Notes under the pieces: generated by a model | The model's input: only the letters and a program-made list of their open reading frames with translations | Database searches by the model: none | Told to the model about the DNA's origin: nothing | Shown here: positions 33,203 to 45,568 of the stretch, piece after piece | Layout: each line of letters starts with the position of its first letter | Numbering within the stretch: position 1 is the first letter of the stretch | DNA from: Silene latifolia | Taxonomy: Eukaryota > Streptophyta > Magnoliopsida > Caryophyllales > Caryophyllaceae | Direction of reading: 5' to 3' | DNA: 64,000 bases | Assembly (NCBI RefSeq): GCF_048544455.1 | Contig: NC_133534.1 | Span: 38,440,217-38,504,216 of the forward strand | Made by a program: the position numbers and the translations under genes

Positions 33203-34260
33203 CATATAACGAGTTTTTCACAACCCTCTTCCACTCCCCCCTAACTTCACCTCTTTCATGTGATATATGGCGTGATACGTCATGTACGCGCACGTTGCAT
33301 GTAATTTATAACTGTAATCATTAAACTCCGTAAGTGTATATATCATGAATTTTAGTAAATAATCAAGAGAGTGTAATAATCAAATCTAATCCCAAAAATG
33401 GGAAAGTAATTAAAGTTTTTGTTTCTTTTCAAATGTTTTGACTCACAAATTCTAACTTGCTTTCTCTTGTGTGTTTCCTCTATAAAAGGAACACTTCCCT
33501 TCACTTTGAAAGTAAGATTTTTTCTGAGAAATCAAAATGTTTTTCCAAAATCAGTTTTTAAGAACTCAAAATTTTTCTTTGCAAAAAATCTTCTAAGTCT
33601 TCAAGTGTCTTAGTCATTAACACTGTTATTTCATAGTATTATACTCTCTCATCTAGAATCGTTTGTACTAATAAGTTGTCCTTCTCAATTCTTTATAAGA
33701 ATCAGTCTAAGGAAACTTGGTTTGTAAACATTCTAGTTAGAGTGTAGAGTTCATAGACGGAGTAGTCTTAGAACTCGTGTCGCAACCGGAGTAGGTTGTT
33801 GGTCATTTTATTGTAAGTGTCTTAAGTAGTCGGAGTAGATCACTTTACTTATCAATAAAAGAAGATTTGACGTAGGCCTTTAGAGTGTCGGTCGAACCAA
33901 TTCAAAATCGTCGTGTTGATCTTTTCTTCGCTTTTAATTCCGCTACAATTTACTTACTCGTTCTTCTTTTACGATTTTGCTAGTAACAGTCCTGAATACT
34001 GTCACTCCTGTCTTCAGTTTTTACTTCATAAACTAAGACCATCGGGTAACAGTCAGAACAACTGTCACTTCCAAACTTCACTTTTCTCCTCGAGCTTTCA
34101 TGATACACATTTAATCATTTAATTTAATTGATGTATCCACTTGTTCTTCACATTGTTCAATTAACTTATCTTTAAACAATAAAGATTAAAGTTGAAATTT
34201 TAAAATAGTACTTAATTCACCCCCTCCCCCTCTTAGGTACTTAGAATCCTAAACTCTTCA
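33203..34260 (+). repeat. 3' part of a Sirevirus-like solo LTR (unit B)
   Basis: Same as 25520-26603, but it lacks a ~22-bp tandem duplication (TTGTAAACATTCTAGTTAG) that A and C have. Followed by GCTAT. Confidence 0.65.
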
Positions 34261-34849
34261 GCTATGATTTGGCAAATGTGGGTTGTTGTGTTAAGAAATT
34301 AAAAGACGCGGAGTGTAAATAAATTGACAAGTTGTATTGATTTTTTTCAAACTAAATTATTATTTCCTCGTCCTTTATGGCTAAGATCCCCTGGCTGCTT
34401 CAGTCGGATAGGAATGCTCCTCGTTGAATCAGCCGTCTAGATTAGCTATGCATCTATTGTAGAAAGTTGCATATTACACATTTACACTAAAAAGGTCAAC
34501 TTTGTGAAAGTGTATGAATGATTCAATGTAAACTATTTGTCCTACAAGCAAATGTGAAACTCACTGAACGATCCAACAAGTAAATGTGCAACTCACTAGG
34601 CATATAACATTGCATTAACAATGAACTTTTCTCCTTTAATTTTATGATAAAAAAAATACGGAATATTATCGGTAATCGATGTCGAAAGTGATTAAATCAA
34701 GTACTCCGTATATGCAGAAGCGTTGTAGGGATAATAATACAAATATTGTAACTTTTGACTCCGTATATGCAGAAGCGTTGTAGGGATAATAATACAAATA
34801 TGGTAACTTTTGTCTCCGTATCTATCTTTGGGTAATGACCACCACCGTA
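34261..34849. repeat. repeat fragments, third hairpin relic and 55-bp duplication
   Basis: Counterpart of 26604-27125. The hairpin relic lies at 34376-34446. A private tandem duplication of 55 bp (starting ACTCCGTATATGCAG) occupies 34703-34812. Confidence 0.5.
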
Positions 34850-35223
34850 TTTCTTAATTGGCCCAGATCCCAACTCTCTCCTCTTTCCCCTTATTGCTAC
34901 CTTTTGGAGAATTTGGTGTTGTAGGAATGAGATGGTCTTCAAAAACCATCGCCCTTGGCCATTGAGTGCTCTCAATTCTATTCTTGGTGACATTCAGTGT
35001 ATGAAAGAGGCAGTGAGCAGTAAGGATGTTAGCCTCCTTAGAGCACCTTTGTTGGATTGTTCTCCTGCTTTTGGTTTAGCTAAGAGAATTAAAAACTCCC
35101 TCCCCTATTGGATTGTTGGTGGTCTTGGGTGCGAAAATGTTTGCACTATCAAGTGTGATGCTGCCTGGAGGGCTGATAGAAGTTCTGGCATGGAGTGGTG
35201 CTTGTTTGATGGTAATGGGACCT
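34850..35223 (+). pseudogene. LINE RNase H relic (unit B), left half
   Basis: Corresponds to 27126 onward in unit A, up to the CLFDGNGT part of the RNase H domain, where the Sirevirus-like element entered. The target GACCT is duplicated at 35219-35223 and 49437-49441. The right half lies at 49442-49775. Confidence 0.85.
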
Positions 35224-36590
35224 TGTTAGAACACATTAGATTGATGATGCCAAGTCCCCTTGTTATTTGATTGTTTGCTCTTAGTTGAAATAATTAGTGA
35301 GTGGAGCAATCAAATGGACTTTCAACAATGATTCAAGATGATCAAGTCAATGAAGGAAGTCAAGACAATGATACTTTCCAAAGCCTTAGTCGATATATGT
35401 AAGAGTAAGTGTAACATTCTCATTTAAGTCAAGTAATGGCAAAACCATGCAACGGTCTGACTGCACCGTGGTTTCGGTACTATCATACGGAGGAGTTTTC
35501 GTCCAAATGTTTTTAAGTGTCAAAACTTTGCAAACTTTAAACCTTAAACATTTGAATTTTCAAAAGCTTGAAAACAATCTGAAATTTTGGAGTCACAAGC
35601 CCACTTGTCTAAGCCTCTAGATTTGTGCAAACACCTTTTACTAAAATGGCAAAGAAGACTTGTCAAACTTCTAAAGTAAGAAAAGCTTTTTGCCATTTTG
35701 GTAAATTGTCACATGTTGAGTGTAGAAGCTTAAGTTTTCTGATTTCTTAAGCCCCAAGCCTACAAGTCTAACACTTACCATCACTCAAAGCTATCATTTT
35801 AATATTGGATTTAATTTTTTTAAGTGTACTTACCTAAGACTAAATCCACTATAAATAGAGTGTCTTAGTCACATTTATTTCTTAAGACTTCCAAAGCATT
35901 TATTGTAAAAACCTTGCAAATCATTTGTGCATTGAAAGCTTTGTTTTTCAAGTATTTGCAAAACGTTTTTCTGATTTTAAGTCTTCAAAATTGTTTTCGA
36001 AAAAAGCTGTAAAACCTCCAAGTATCAGTTCGCTGTACTGTGACATGATGAGTTTGTTCCATGATTCTCGTGTTAGATCTTCATTGTAATCTCCATGTTC
36101 ATTTAAGTGAACTCTTGAAATTCAAGATTCTGTAACACCTTGAGATAGAACCCATAAACTCTTGAAGCGGAGTAGCTTTAAGTTTGAGTGCAACCGGAGT
36201 AGGTTGGCGAGTTATTTTCATTGTAAGGGGTTTAGTAAGTTTGAGTAAATTTCTAAACAAGCAATAAAATAACGGTTGGACGTAGGCCTCGGAGTAGAGG
36301 CTGAACCAATTTTTAAAAATGTCGTTTGTTTGTTCATTTACTTTTACGTTCTTCCACTTTTCTATTTCTCGCATGTACCTAATCAAGTTCTGTGTCACAG
36401 TCACCTATACCGTGACATAGAACTTCTGTACCTTCTTGTGAACTTACATTCAATTAAGTCTCTCAAGTTTTGTACTTCTTTATTCTTAGCTTAAAGTGAT
36501 TAATTAACTAAGTTGAGAGTAAAATTTTTAAAAAGGTACACCTAATTCACCCCCTCCCCCTCTTAGGTGTTAATCGTTCTTAACTCTTCA
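35224..36590 (+). repeat. 5' LTR of the Sirevirus-like element
   Basis: 1367 bp, TG...CA ends, TATAAATAG at 35850-35858 as likely promoter. Two short clusters of mismatches against the 3' LTR lie near 35456-35464 and 36016-36036; elsewhere only scattered changes. Confidence 0.9.
35850..35858 (+). promoter_or_regulatory. TATA box in the 5' LTR
   Basis: TATAAATAG followed by a transcript-like leader. The same box is at 48694-48702 in the 3' LTR. Confidence 0.55.
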
Positions 36591-36592
36591 AT

Positions 36593-36605
36593 TCGTATCA
36601 GAGCC
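36593..36605 (+). promoter_or_regulatory. primer binding site (initiator tRNA-Met)
   Basis: TCGTATCAGAGCC lies 2 nt after the 5' LTR. It differs by one base from TGGTATCAGAGCC, the usual Ty1/copia site complementary to the initiator tRNA-Met 3' end. Confidence 0.75.
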
Positions 36606-36651
36606 TTGTGCTCTTGATATTGGTTAAATCCAAAGAGTTGATCCTATAGTT

Positions 36652-37404
36652 ATGGACGATTCAAAACACACTAAGTATCCCATTTTCAAGGGAGAAAACT
36701 ATGCCTGGTGGAAACATCGCATGGAGCACTATGTCAAAAGTGCGGACTATGAATGTTGGTTAATCATTCAAAAGGGTCCCCTCAAAATCGAAGTGACTAA
36801 TGCTGATGGCACTAGCTCCTTGAAAAGTGAGGATAAGTATGTTGAGGCCGACTATAAGAAAATCGAGAAAAACTCTAAGGCCATGTCCATTCTTCAATAT
36901 GGGATCGGTGACCAAGAGATTAATCGTATATCTGGATGTGCTTCGGCCAAAGAGATTTGGGACACCCTAAACCTTGTCTATGAGGGAACGTCACAAGTCA
37001 AAAAATATCGTATTGATCTTCTCATGCAACAATATGAGATGTTCAATATGGACCGAGATGAGTCAATTAATAGTTTGTCTTCACGTTTTTCTAGTATTGT
37101 CAATGACCTTAAGAGTTTAGGTAGGAGTTTTCAATCCGAGGATTTAGTCCGTAAAATCCTTCGTAGCCTAACTGAAAAGTGGCAACCGAAGGTTACGGCT
37201 ATTGAGGAAGCTAAGGACCTTTCATTGCTCACCCTTGATGAACTTATGGGCTCACTTATGGCTCATGAGTTAACTCTCATGAAGCGTTCTAGTGAAAGCT
37301 CTAAAGGGAAAGGACTCGCTCTTAATGCTCTCTCAAGTGATGAGGAGGATGAAGATGATGAGTTTGCAATGTTCACTAAAAACATTGTTGGCATGATCAA
37401 TGGT
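36652..37404 (+). pseudogene. gag, N-terminal part (split by CACTA)
   Basis: ATG at 36652 starts a copia-type gag (UBN2 family): YPIFKGENYAWWKHRMEHY, AKEIWDTLNLVYEGTSQVK, LLMQQYEMFNMDRDESI and VRKILRSLTEKWQPKVTAI are all typical. The frame is open up to codon 251, where a CACTA element interrupts it. Gag forms the virus-like particle. The downstream half starts at 40390 in the same frame. Confidence 0.9.
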
Positions 37405-40389
37405 CACTACTACAGAATTCATCAAGGACATCAGTGGATGGACATCGGATTTTTGAAAAAACAGATGTAATAAGTTTGCACATCGGATTTTTATAAAAGT
37501 CTGATGTAATTATATTATATGGACATCGGTTGTTATTTTCAACCCATGTCCATTATAATGGACATCGGATTAAATTACAACCCATGTCCATATAATCCTC
37601 AATTTGGGCTTTTGGGACTATCATCGGTCTCAAACTTTAGCGCTAGTATATTTTATGAGACCAGGAACTGTTCCCTTTATTTCATTATTCCTATTTCACT
37701 TCTCAAACTTGGTAGAACTCTATCCCCACCCACTAAAACACCACCCTCACCCACGCGAGCACAGACGATTGCTACCCACATGCTATAGGCGACGACGGCC
37801 ACTTTCGATGACAAACACCACCATTCAAACAATAGCCGACGCGAAACATAATCGGTAAAAACCCTAATTTTCAATCTGAAATCGTTTATCTAATTATTTT
37901 ATTAGATCTTTCATTTCATTGGGTTTGTGTAATGTTTTTGTTCTTAATTTGTTTGGTTATGTTAATTTAGTTTCTGTGATTGCTTTGGCTTTGCGATTGT
38001 TTGTTATCCAACTCGGTTTCATCCAAATTCCGTGTTTGAAGCCATTTTCACCCAATTAGGTATCCGTGATTTAGTTAAGAAATTAAGCTGCAAATGGTTT
38101 CATGGGTTTTGTTTGTTATTAATTTATTGGTGTTTAGGCTAAATAGTTGGCCAAGATTACTTCTGAAATAGCTTTCCATGGCAATTTGCACAATCGCTTG
38201 CACAACTCAGTTGGGTGCCTTCCATGGCCAAGTTTCTATTTTGCTTCAACTTTTCCACCTTAAAGTTTGTTGTCATGTTTTGTGTAAGTTGTCCTACTGT
38301 TGATAAGATAACTTGGCTTGAGAACCATTGTCGTCGTTATTGTGATAAATTCTTCAAAAAGTCACTAATACCTACAATTATTATTCTTTATTTAGATCTC
38401 ATCTTCAGGTAAGATGAACATGTGGGAGTTGCTCTTTTGACATATCATGTTCTCATGGCTGCTGATATCCTCTAATTCAAGGTTCAATTGATTTTTCCTC
38501 ATTTTATATTAATCATGTCTTGGTGAAATTTTCATGTTTATTTTTTATCGTGTGAAAGTGGATGTGGATAAGTTATTTGAAAGTGCTAATGACTCAACTA
38601 TCTGTGAGGTTTGTATGAAGTGTAAGTATTTTAAGTGTAGCTCTTCTGGATGCTAATATTATTTTGAGTAAATAACTATGAACTACTCCGTATATTTCAG
38701 CTCATTATTAATTGACTGTTATTTGAAAGTGGATGTGGATAAGTTATTTGAAAGTGCTAATGACTCAACTATCTGTGAGGTTTTCCTGCATTTGATTAGG
38801 TTCTAATTCAATATCTGCTGATCTAGGAAAGATGATAGCTTTGTGTGTTTACAGTATAATTGAAATAAAAAGTTGAATACTTTTTCAATTAAGATTGTCA
38901 TTTTTTTTCCACTCTCTCGGCGAAGAACTAGAAAACACATCACTTCAGTTTGTGAGTTAGTTTGACTGTTAACACAAAGGCTGACTTTTTTTATTCTTTA
39001 CTGTATTTCTTTTGGCCAAATGAACGAGTACAAAGGCTAGAAAACAACATAATAATCTCTGGTATTCGGAGAGTTCTCCAAATCATAAGTGTCATGTCGC
39101 AATTAGGTCTGTGAACTAAATTGCAAACGATTAGAATGTATAAGGTGCTGGTCATTGAGGTGTGTGTCGGAAATATTAGAGTCTTAGGGCTAGTATTCCA
39201 ATCCAGATGCTTCTGCAAACGGAAAAAAAAAACATGTAAAATGCTCACTAGTTTATGCCTCAATATACCCTATCTTAAATTTCGTAGTTGAACCTGTATG
39301 CGAATGGAACCTTCAACTCTTTTTATGGACCTTTTCCACCAAATATTCCTCACTAACACCTTTTGATTGATATGTTAACTTTGTGATAAGTTGAGTGGTA
39401 TTCATTACTATATTTTATTCGGATGCTCTTTTTTGCGGTACATGCCGGAAATCGTCACGCGTTCTAATCCAACAAAAGCTATCAATGAGGTCAGTTTCGA
39501 AATTATAGCAAAACTCGGTATTTTTTCAAGTAATTATCCTACTTTGACTGCTTGCCTATACGCATTGTGGGCGAACCGCCGCCAATTCAATGAGCTAGCC
39601 GCACTGTTCCCTTAATTATTATCTTATATGAAGTCGCCCTTGTGAGGCCATGTCTCGATCGCCCCATTGTCATTAATATGCATTACAGGTTTTTCAAGAC
39701 ACCACGCCATATTCACAAGAAGAATTAGATGAGGTTCGGGACTTGTGGGCGAACTATTTTCTCAATATCTAGCCATAGATAGCTAGCTAGCGTAGTAATG
39801 TATTAGGTAGTTGCATTTTGAAAAAGCGATTACATGATCCGCAAGACCATATGTTATGTTGGCTGGGATTTGTTATGCCCTTTGTTGTTGTTCGTTAGTT
39901 GTTGAATTCGGATGACGGAGACGGTTGCGTTGTATGTTGATTGGGATCGGTTTTTATTAATTGAAATCGATCATTTTGGTTGAATGGCAGTTGGCATGTT
40001 TTGTATTAATGTTTTGGCATTCAAATTGGTGTAATGCAATATGAATTGGCCTGCTCTTTTCAAATTTTTTTTTTTAAAAAAAAACAATATAAAGGACAGC
40101 GGATTTATAAAAGTTCGATGTAATTCTAGCTTCAAAGGACATGGGCTTTCTATAAAAATCTGATGTACATTACACATATGGACATCGGATTAATGTTAAA
40201 ATCTGATGTTCATTACTCATATGGACATCGGATATATTTAAAAATCCGATGTGCATATATTAATGGACATCGGTTTAAAGTCCCATGTCCATTACACCCC
40301 ATATGGACGGGACTGAACTCTACATCGGCCTATAATCCGATGTCCATGTGTCTAGAAGTCCGATGTCCTTCATGATTTCTGTAGTAGTG
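37405..40389. mobile_element. CACTA transposon inside the gag gene
   Basis: Ends CACTACTACAGAATTCATC and ATGATTTCTGTAGTAGTG, with 3-bp duplication GGT (37402-37404, 40390-40392). GGACATCGGA-type subterminal repeats occupy 37430-37570 and 40093-40370. No transposase is recognised. Near 39690-39770 a short frame contains PYSQEELDEVRDLWANYF, which might be the end of a CACTA-associated Ulp1-like gene (low confidence). A ~57-bp direct repeat (GTGGATGTGGATAAGTTATT at 38561 and 38727) lies in the interior. It differs in terminal repeats from the unit A CACTA. Confidence 0.9.
37571..40092. other. CACTA interior; no gene identified
   Basis: A C-rich leader-like stretch (37720-37850) is followed by AT-rich intron-like DNA. 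An open stretch at 39391-39615 has no recognised domain. Further captured exons are possible but not shown. Confidence 0.4.
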
Positions 40390-41912
40390 GGTCGAAACTC
40401 TCAAAGGTATAGCAACAACTCTAGTAAACGCCGTTTTCCTAAGAGAAGATCTAACTCCACTGTTGGTTGCTTTAAATGTGGTGATAAAGGTCACCAAATC
40501 AAAGAATGCCCAAAGTGGAACGATATCAAATCTAAGGAAAAACGTGACTTTGCAAAACGTGATTACAAAAACAAGGTAATGACCGCTATTTGGGGCATGT
40601 CTGATTCTGAAGAGGACGATGTCCTTGAGGATGAATTAGACGCCAAACTTAGCATCTCGTCTAGTTCCTCAAAAAATACTTCCAAATCATCAAAGAAAGA
40701 AGACATCAAGTGTCTTATGGCTCACTCCGTGGATTCAGACTCTGATTCAGACCATGAGGTAATTAAGCTCAAGAAAAAGGTTCGATATTTCTCTAAAGAC
40801 AAAGTTTGTCTCCTCCTAGATCAATTCATAGATAAGTGTCGTCTCCAAACTAATAAGTTGGAAGCTATGCAAATCGAAATTGAGGACATAGCTGAGGAAA
40901 ATGTAGTTCTTAAAGAAAGTCTAAATGAGAATGATCAACCTAGTTCCATGTTGGGTCTTGAAAAAGAAATTAAAAAACTTCGAAAACAAAACTTGTTTTT
41001 AGCCAACAAAGTTGATGAAACCGGCAACAGATCCTTGTATCTTTGTTGCATCCAGTTCTAAAGGAAATGTGTCATCACTAACACAAGAACGTGACCAACT
41101 TTTGATTGACTTAGCTACTTGTCACAACGAAAAAGATGATCTTGTTAAGATTGCTGAAATGTTAAATGATGAGTCTAGTCATATCAAAAGTGCCTTAGAA
41201 CGAGCTCAAAAACTAAATGATGACCTTCTTGCTCAAAATGAGATGTTAAAGAAAGCTGAACAGACTCATGCCACAGAGGTTTCTACTGTGGCATCTGATT
41301 CGAGAAAAGAAATAGATACTCTCACGGAATTAGTGTCTTCTTTAACTAAGGAACGTGACACTCTTCTAGCTAACCTCAAATTATGTCAAAGAGATAATAA
41401 ACAATTGGAACAAATTGGGATGTTACTTAGTGATGAAGCAAGACTTGCAAAACAAGCGTTTGACAATTTAGGTAAATTAAATCTTAATCATCTTGCTAAA
41501 ATCGAAACATTAACTAAAGAGCTTGATGAGGCTAAGATGTTCTACTTAAAATGGGAAGGAAGTCAGAATGTTTTGGAGTTTCTCTTGAAACAATCACAAG
41601 AATATGAAAAATTTGCAAAGAATGCTGGACTTGGTTTCAAATGCAACAGTAGCACACACGGTTGCACTCGAAACCAGGATCCAAGTCAAACTGACTTCCG
41701 AAGAAGAAAGTATCTTTGGTCTTCCCGAGTACATCATTTGTAACTATTGTGGCAAAATAGGTCATGAGTTTAATGGTTGTGACAAAAGAGTCCGTGACTT
41801 AGAAAGAAACACTAAGAATGCTAAACAAGTGTGGATAAAGAAAGAAGAAGTCAAAAAGGTCGTTGTCAAGAAGGAGCCCAAACTTGTTTGGGTTCCTAAA
41901 CTAAATGTTTGA
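40390..41912 (+). pseudogene. gag, C-terminal part with zinc knuckles and coiled coils
   Basis: After the CACTA, the frame gives a basic stretch and a CCHC knuckle CFKCGDKGHQIKEC, then acidic and heptad-rich sequence. A frameshift near 41020 moves it to a frame with two coiled-coil repeats starting SLTQERDQLL and SLTKERDTLL. A second shift near 41650 leads to another CCHC knuckle CNYCGKIGHEFNGC. The frame then ends at 41912, just before the protease. Extended coiled-coil gag is a Sirevirus trait. At least two frameshifts make it inactive. Confidence 0.85.
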
Positions 41913-41939
41913 TTTCTTATAGGCATTAGTGAGGGGCAA

Positions 41940-43585
41940 AGAATTGGTACTTAGACGGTGGATGCTCTCGTCACATGACGGGAGATGAAAACCAATTCCT
42001 CTCGCTAGAAGCCTACGATGGTGGCATGGTGACTTTTGACGACAACAAGAAAGGTGAAATCATTGGTATTGGAAAGGTTGGTAAGTCAAAGTCATTATGC
42101 GTGGACAAAGTGTTGCTTGTCAAAGGTTTGAAACACAATCTCTTGAGCATTTCACAACTTTGTGATCGAGGTAATATTGTTGAATTTCTTGCTAGTGAAT
42201 GTAGAATCATCAATGGTAAAACTAGAGAACTCATACTTGAAGGTAAACGTGTTAAAGACGTCTATATGACTAACTTGTATGCATTGTCGGGTCAATCACT
42301 ATCATGCATGAGTGTTCAAAAGAACGATCCTTGGCTTTGGAACAAACGACTTGGTCATGTAAATGCTAAGACACTTAACACCCTTAAGAAACTTGATCTA
42401 GTTGACGGCATTCCTAACATTAAATTTGAATTTAAATCACTTTGCGATGATTGTGTTAAAGGAAAACAAGTTAAGTGCTCTTTTAAATCCAAAAAGGTTG
42501 TTAGCACCTCCTTACCTCTTGAACTCATTCATATTGATTTATGTGGTCCCATGCGAGTTGTGAGTAGAGGTGGAAGTCGTTTTATTTGTGTTATTGTAGA
42601 TGACTTCACAAGATTTGTTTGGCTTCTCTTCTTAAGTTCTAAGGATCAAACATTTGATGAGTTATTAATTTGGGTCAAAAAGGTTCAAAACAAATTTGGA
42701 TATAAACTTGTCTCCTTAAGATCCGATCATGTAACCGAGTTTGAGAACTCGTCATTTGAGTCCTATTGTAATGAGTATGGTGTTAGTCATAACTTTTCGG
42801 CCGCAAGAACCCCACAACAGAATGGGGTTGTGGAACGAATGAATCGAACTCTTGAAAATATGGCTCGGACCATGCTCATTAGCTCTAAGGTTCCCAAGAA
42901 CTTTTGGGCCGAAGCCGTAAACACATCTTGTTATATTTACAACCGTGTCATGATTAGAAAAATCATTGAGAAAACTCCCTATGAACTACTACGAGGAAGA
43001 AAACCTAATCTTTCACATTTAAAATGCTTTGGTAGTAAATGCTTTGTACACAATAATGGAAAAGACAACCTTGGCAAATTTGATGCTCGTAGTGATGAAG
43101 GAGTTTTTGTTGGTTATTCCGATCATAGTAAAGCATATAAAGTCTATAACAAAAGGACTATGAAAATGGAAGAAAGCGTTCATGTAATATTTGACGAATC
43201 TAGTCTTTTTGTGTCAAACACACAGGTTGATGATGAGGATGATGAATATGATGATGATTTTGAGATTGGTATGATACGGCATGAAATGGATCAAGTGGTA
43301 GAAGAAGGTGAGCAACGGTTGGAGCCTTTGTTGCATGAGGAGGATGTGCAAAATTCAGGGGGAACTAATCGTCCTCCTACACAAGATGATGCTACCTCAT
43401 CCAGGGGAAACAAGGATGGTGAAGAACAGCCCAATCTAATCATAAACGAACCACAATCACCTCCTTCAAACATTCCGCATGCAACAGTCCCCTCATTGTT
43501 GCAGGCATTTAACAAACCGAATCTTCTAACTCACTTATCCCCAAGAAATGGAAACACCAAAGCTCACATCCCCTATCAAACTTAA
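41940..43585 (+). pseudogene. pol: protease and integrase part
   Basis: The protease motif reads WYLDGGCSRHMTG at 41945-41983; the usual catalytic D-S/T-G is D-G-G here (41954-41962), a change likely to harm activity. Integrase follows: RLGHVN with CDDC zinc site, then LIHIDLCGPM (first acid), SLRSDHVTEFEN (second acid; a Gly to Val change inside the motif), and TPQQNGVVERMNRTL (third acid). The C-terminal part includes KCFGSKCFV and GVFVGYSDHSKAY. The frame opens with no own start, as expected for a processed polyprotein, and stops at 43585, before the reverse transcriptase. Confidence 0.9.
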
Positions 43586-43673
43586 CCAGTGACCTAACCT
43601 CTGGAATAAAAACCAGATCATCGCTTCAAAATTTCGTGCACACAATGCCTTCATCTCAAAAATCGAACTGACC

Positions 43674-44510
43674 ATGTCACAAAGTAGCCTTGGATCGATG
43701 AATCTTTGGATGATTGCAATGCAAGAGGAATTGGAGCAATTTGAAAGGAACAAGGTATGGCATCTTGTCCCTAGGCCCTCCCAACGCATCGTAATTGGTA
43801 CACGGTGGGTCTTTCGCAATAAGTTAGATGATGTTGGAGAAATCGTAAGGAATAAAGCTAGACTAGTGGTGCAAGGTTTTAACCAACAAGAAGGAATTGA
43901 TTACGATGAAACCTTTGCACCGGTAGCTAGGCTTGAAGCCATACGAATGCTTGTAGCTTTTGCGTCTTTTCAAGGTATAAAGCTTTTTCAAATGGATGTC
44001 AAAACCGCATTTTTAAATGGATACCTTGATGAAGAAGTGTTTGTTGAACAACCTCCGGGCTTTATAAACAACGAGTTTCCCAACCACGTTTTTAAACTAG
44101 ATAAAGCACTCTATGGTTTAAAACAGGCTCCTAGGGCTTGGTATGATAGGCTTTCAAAGTTTCTATTGGAAAATGGTTTCATACGTGGGTCCGTGGATAA
44201 AACGTTGTTTATCAAGTCACAAGGAGATGAACTGTTGCTTGTGCAAGTATATGTCGATGACATTATTTTTGGTGCAACTAACAATGTTCTTTATAAGTAC
44301 TTTTTCGATTTGATGACTTCGGAATTTGAAATGAGTATGATGGGAGAACTTGGATTCTTTCTTGGTCTTCAAATCAAACAATGTGAGAATGGAACGATGA
44401 TTCATCAATAAAAGTACTTAAAAGAAATGCTAAGTAAGTTTGGGTTGACTAATTCTAATCCTATGCCTACACCAATGGTGTCTAAAGTCAAGCTTGACAA
44501 AGACGAAACG
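43674..44510 (+). pseudogene. pol: reverse transcriptase part
   Basis: Landmarks in order: MQEELEQFERNKVWHLVPRP, GTRWVFRNKLD, ARLVVQGFNQ, FAPVARLEAIR, FQMDVKTAFLNG, YGLKQAPRAWYDRL and the catalytic YVDDIIFGAT. A TAA at 44409-44411 interrupts after MIHQ, and a frameshift near 44507 follows. A shift also separates it from the integrase frame. Confidence 0.9.
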
Positions 44511-44542
44511 GTAAGAGCATTAGTGAAAAGGTATATCGAGGT

Positions 44543-45202
44543 ATGATCGGTTCCTTACTTTACTTAACCGCTAGTCGACCCGACATACAATTTAGTGTGT
44601 GTGCTTGTGCCCGTTTCCAAGCAAATCCTAAAGAATCTCATTTCAAAGCCGTCAAACGGATTTTTAGGTATTTGATTGGAACACAAGGGCTATATCTTTG
44701 GTACCCAACTCACTACGAACTTGATCTTGTAGGTTTTTCGGATGCGGACTATGCCGGTGATACATTGGATAGGAAAAGCACCTCGGGCATTGCTACTTTC
44801 CTAGGACCGTGTCTCATTTCATGGGCTTCGAAGAAACAAAACACCGTTGCATTGTCCACGGCCGAAAGCGAATATGTGAGTGCCGCTCTATGTTGTGCAC
44901 AAATTCTTTGGGTACGTCAACAATTGCATGATTATGGCCTTACTTTCGAGACTACCCCTATTTTTTGTGACAATACTAGTGCAATTAATATATCAAAGAA
45001 TCCTATACAACACTCACGAACTAAACACATTGACATACGACATCATTTTTTACGTGATCAAGTTGAGAAAGGTCATATTTGTCTAAGCTTTTGTAAAACG
45101 GAAAATCAAATTGCGGACATTCTTACAAAACCGTTAGAAAGAGAACAATTCGAAAGACTTCGGTCGGAAATTGGTTTATTAGGTGACATACCGCTAAATT
45201 AA
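44543..45202 (+). pseudogene. pol: RNase H part
   Basis: SLLYLTASRPDIQFSVC, GFSDADYAGDTLDRKSTSG, STAESEYVS, CDNTSAI and HIDIRHHFLRD, then IADILTKPLEREQFERLR are the standard Ty1/copia RNase H landmarks, with catalytic acids in SDADYAG, AESEY and FCDNTSA. The frame is open to 45202 but detached from reverse transcriptase by a frameshift. Confidence 0.9.
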
Positions 45203-45568
45203 ATTATGTCTTTCCAATGATTGATTAGAAGGAGGATTTACATGCAATTAAATGTTAGTTAATATGGTAGAATGCATGCAAATGTCGAACAAATGTAACT
45301 GACAACCGTAAGAGTGCACTTGAGTTGTTTTTGCATTGAGCTTCCAAAATAACTTTATGTCCCATCACTCCTGAAAACCTACACCCTAGCCTCACTCTAT
45401 CAACACTCAACCGTCCCTTCACCTAGATTAATTACACCAACCCATCATTTATATCCATGTTTCCACTAATGCTTCCTATTACCCACTAAATAAACAACCA
45501 CCCTTACCTTTTTCGGATTCCCAAAACCAAAACCGCCATTAACCTTCCTTTTTCTCCTCTCTCTTAAA

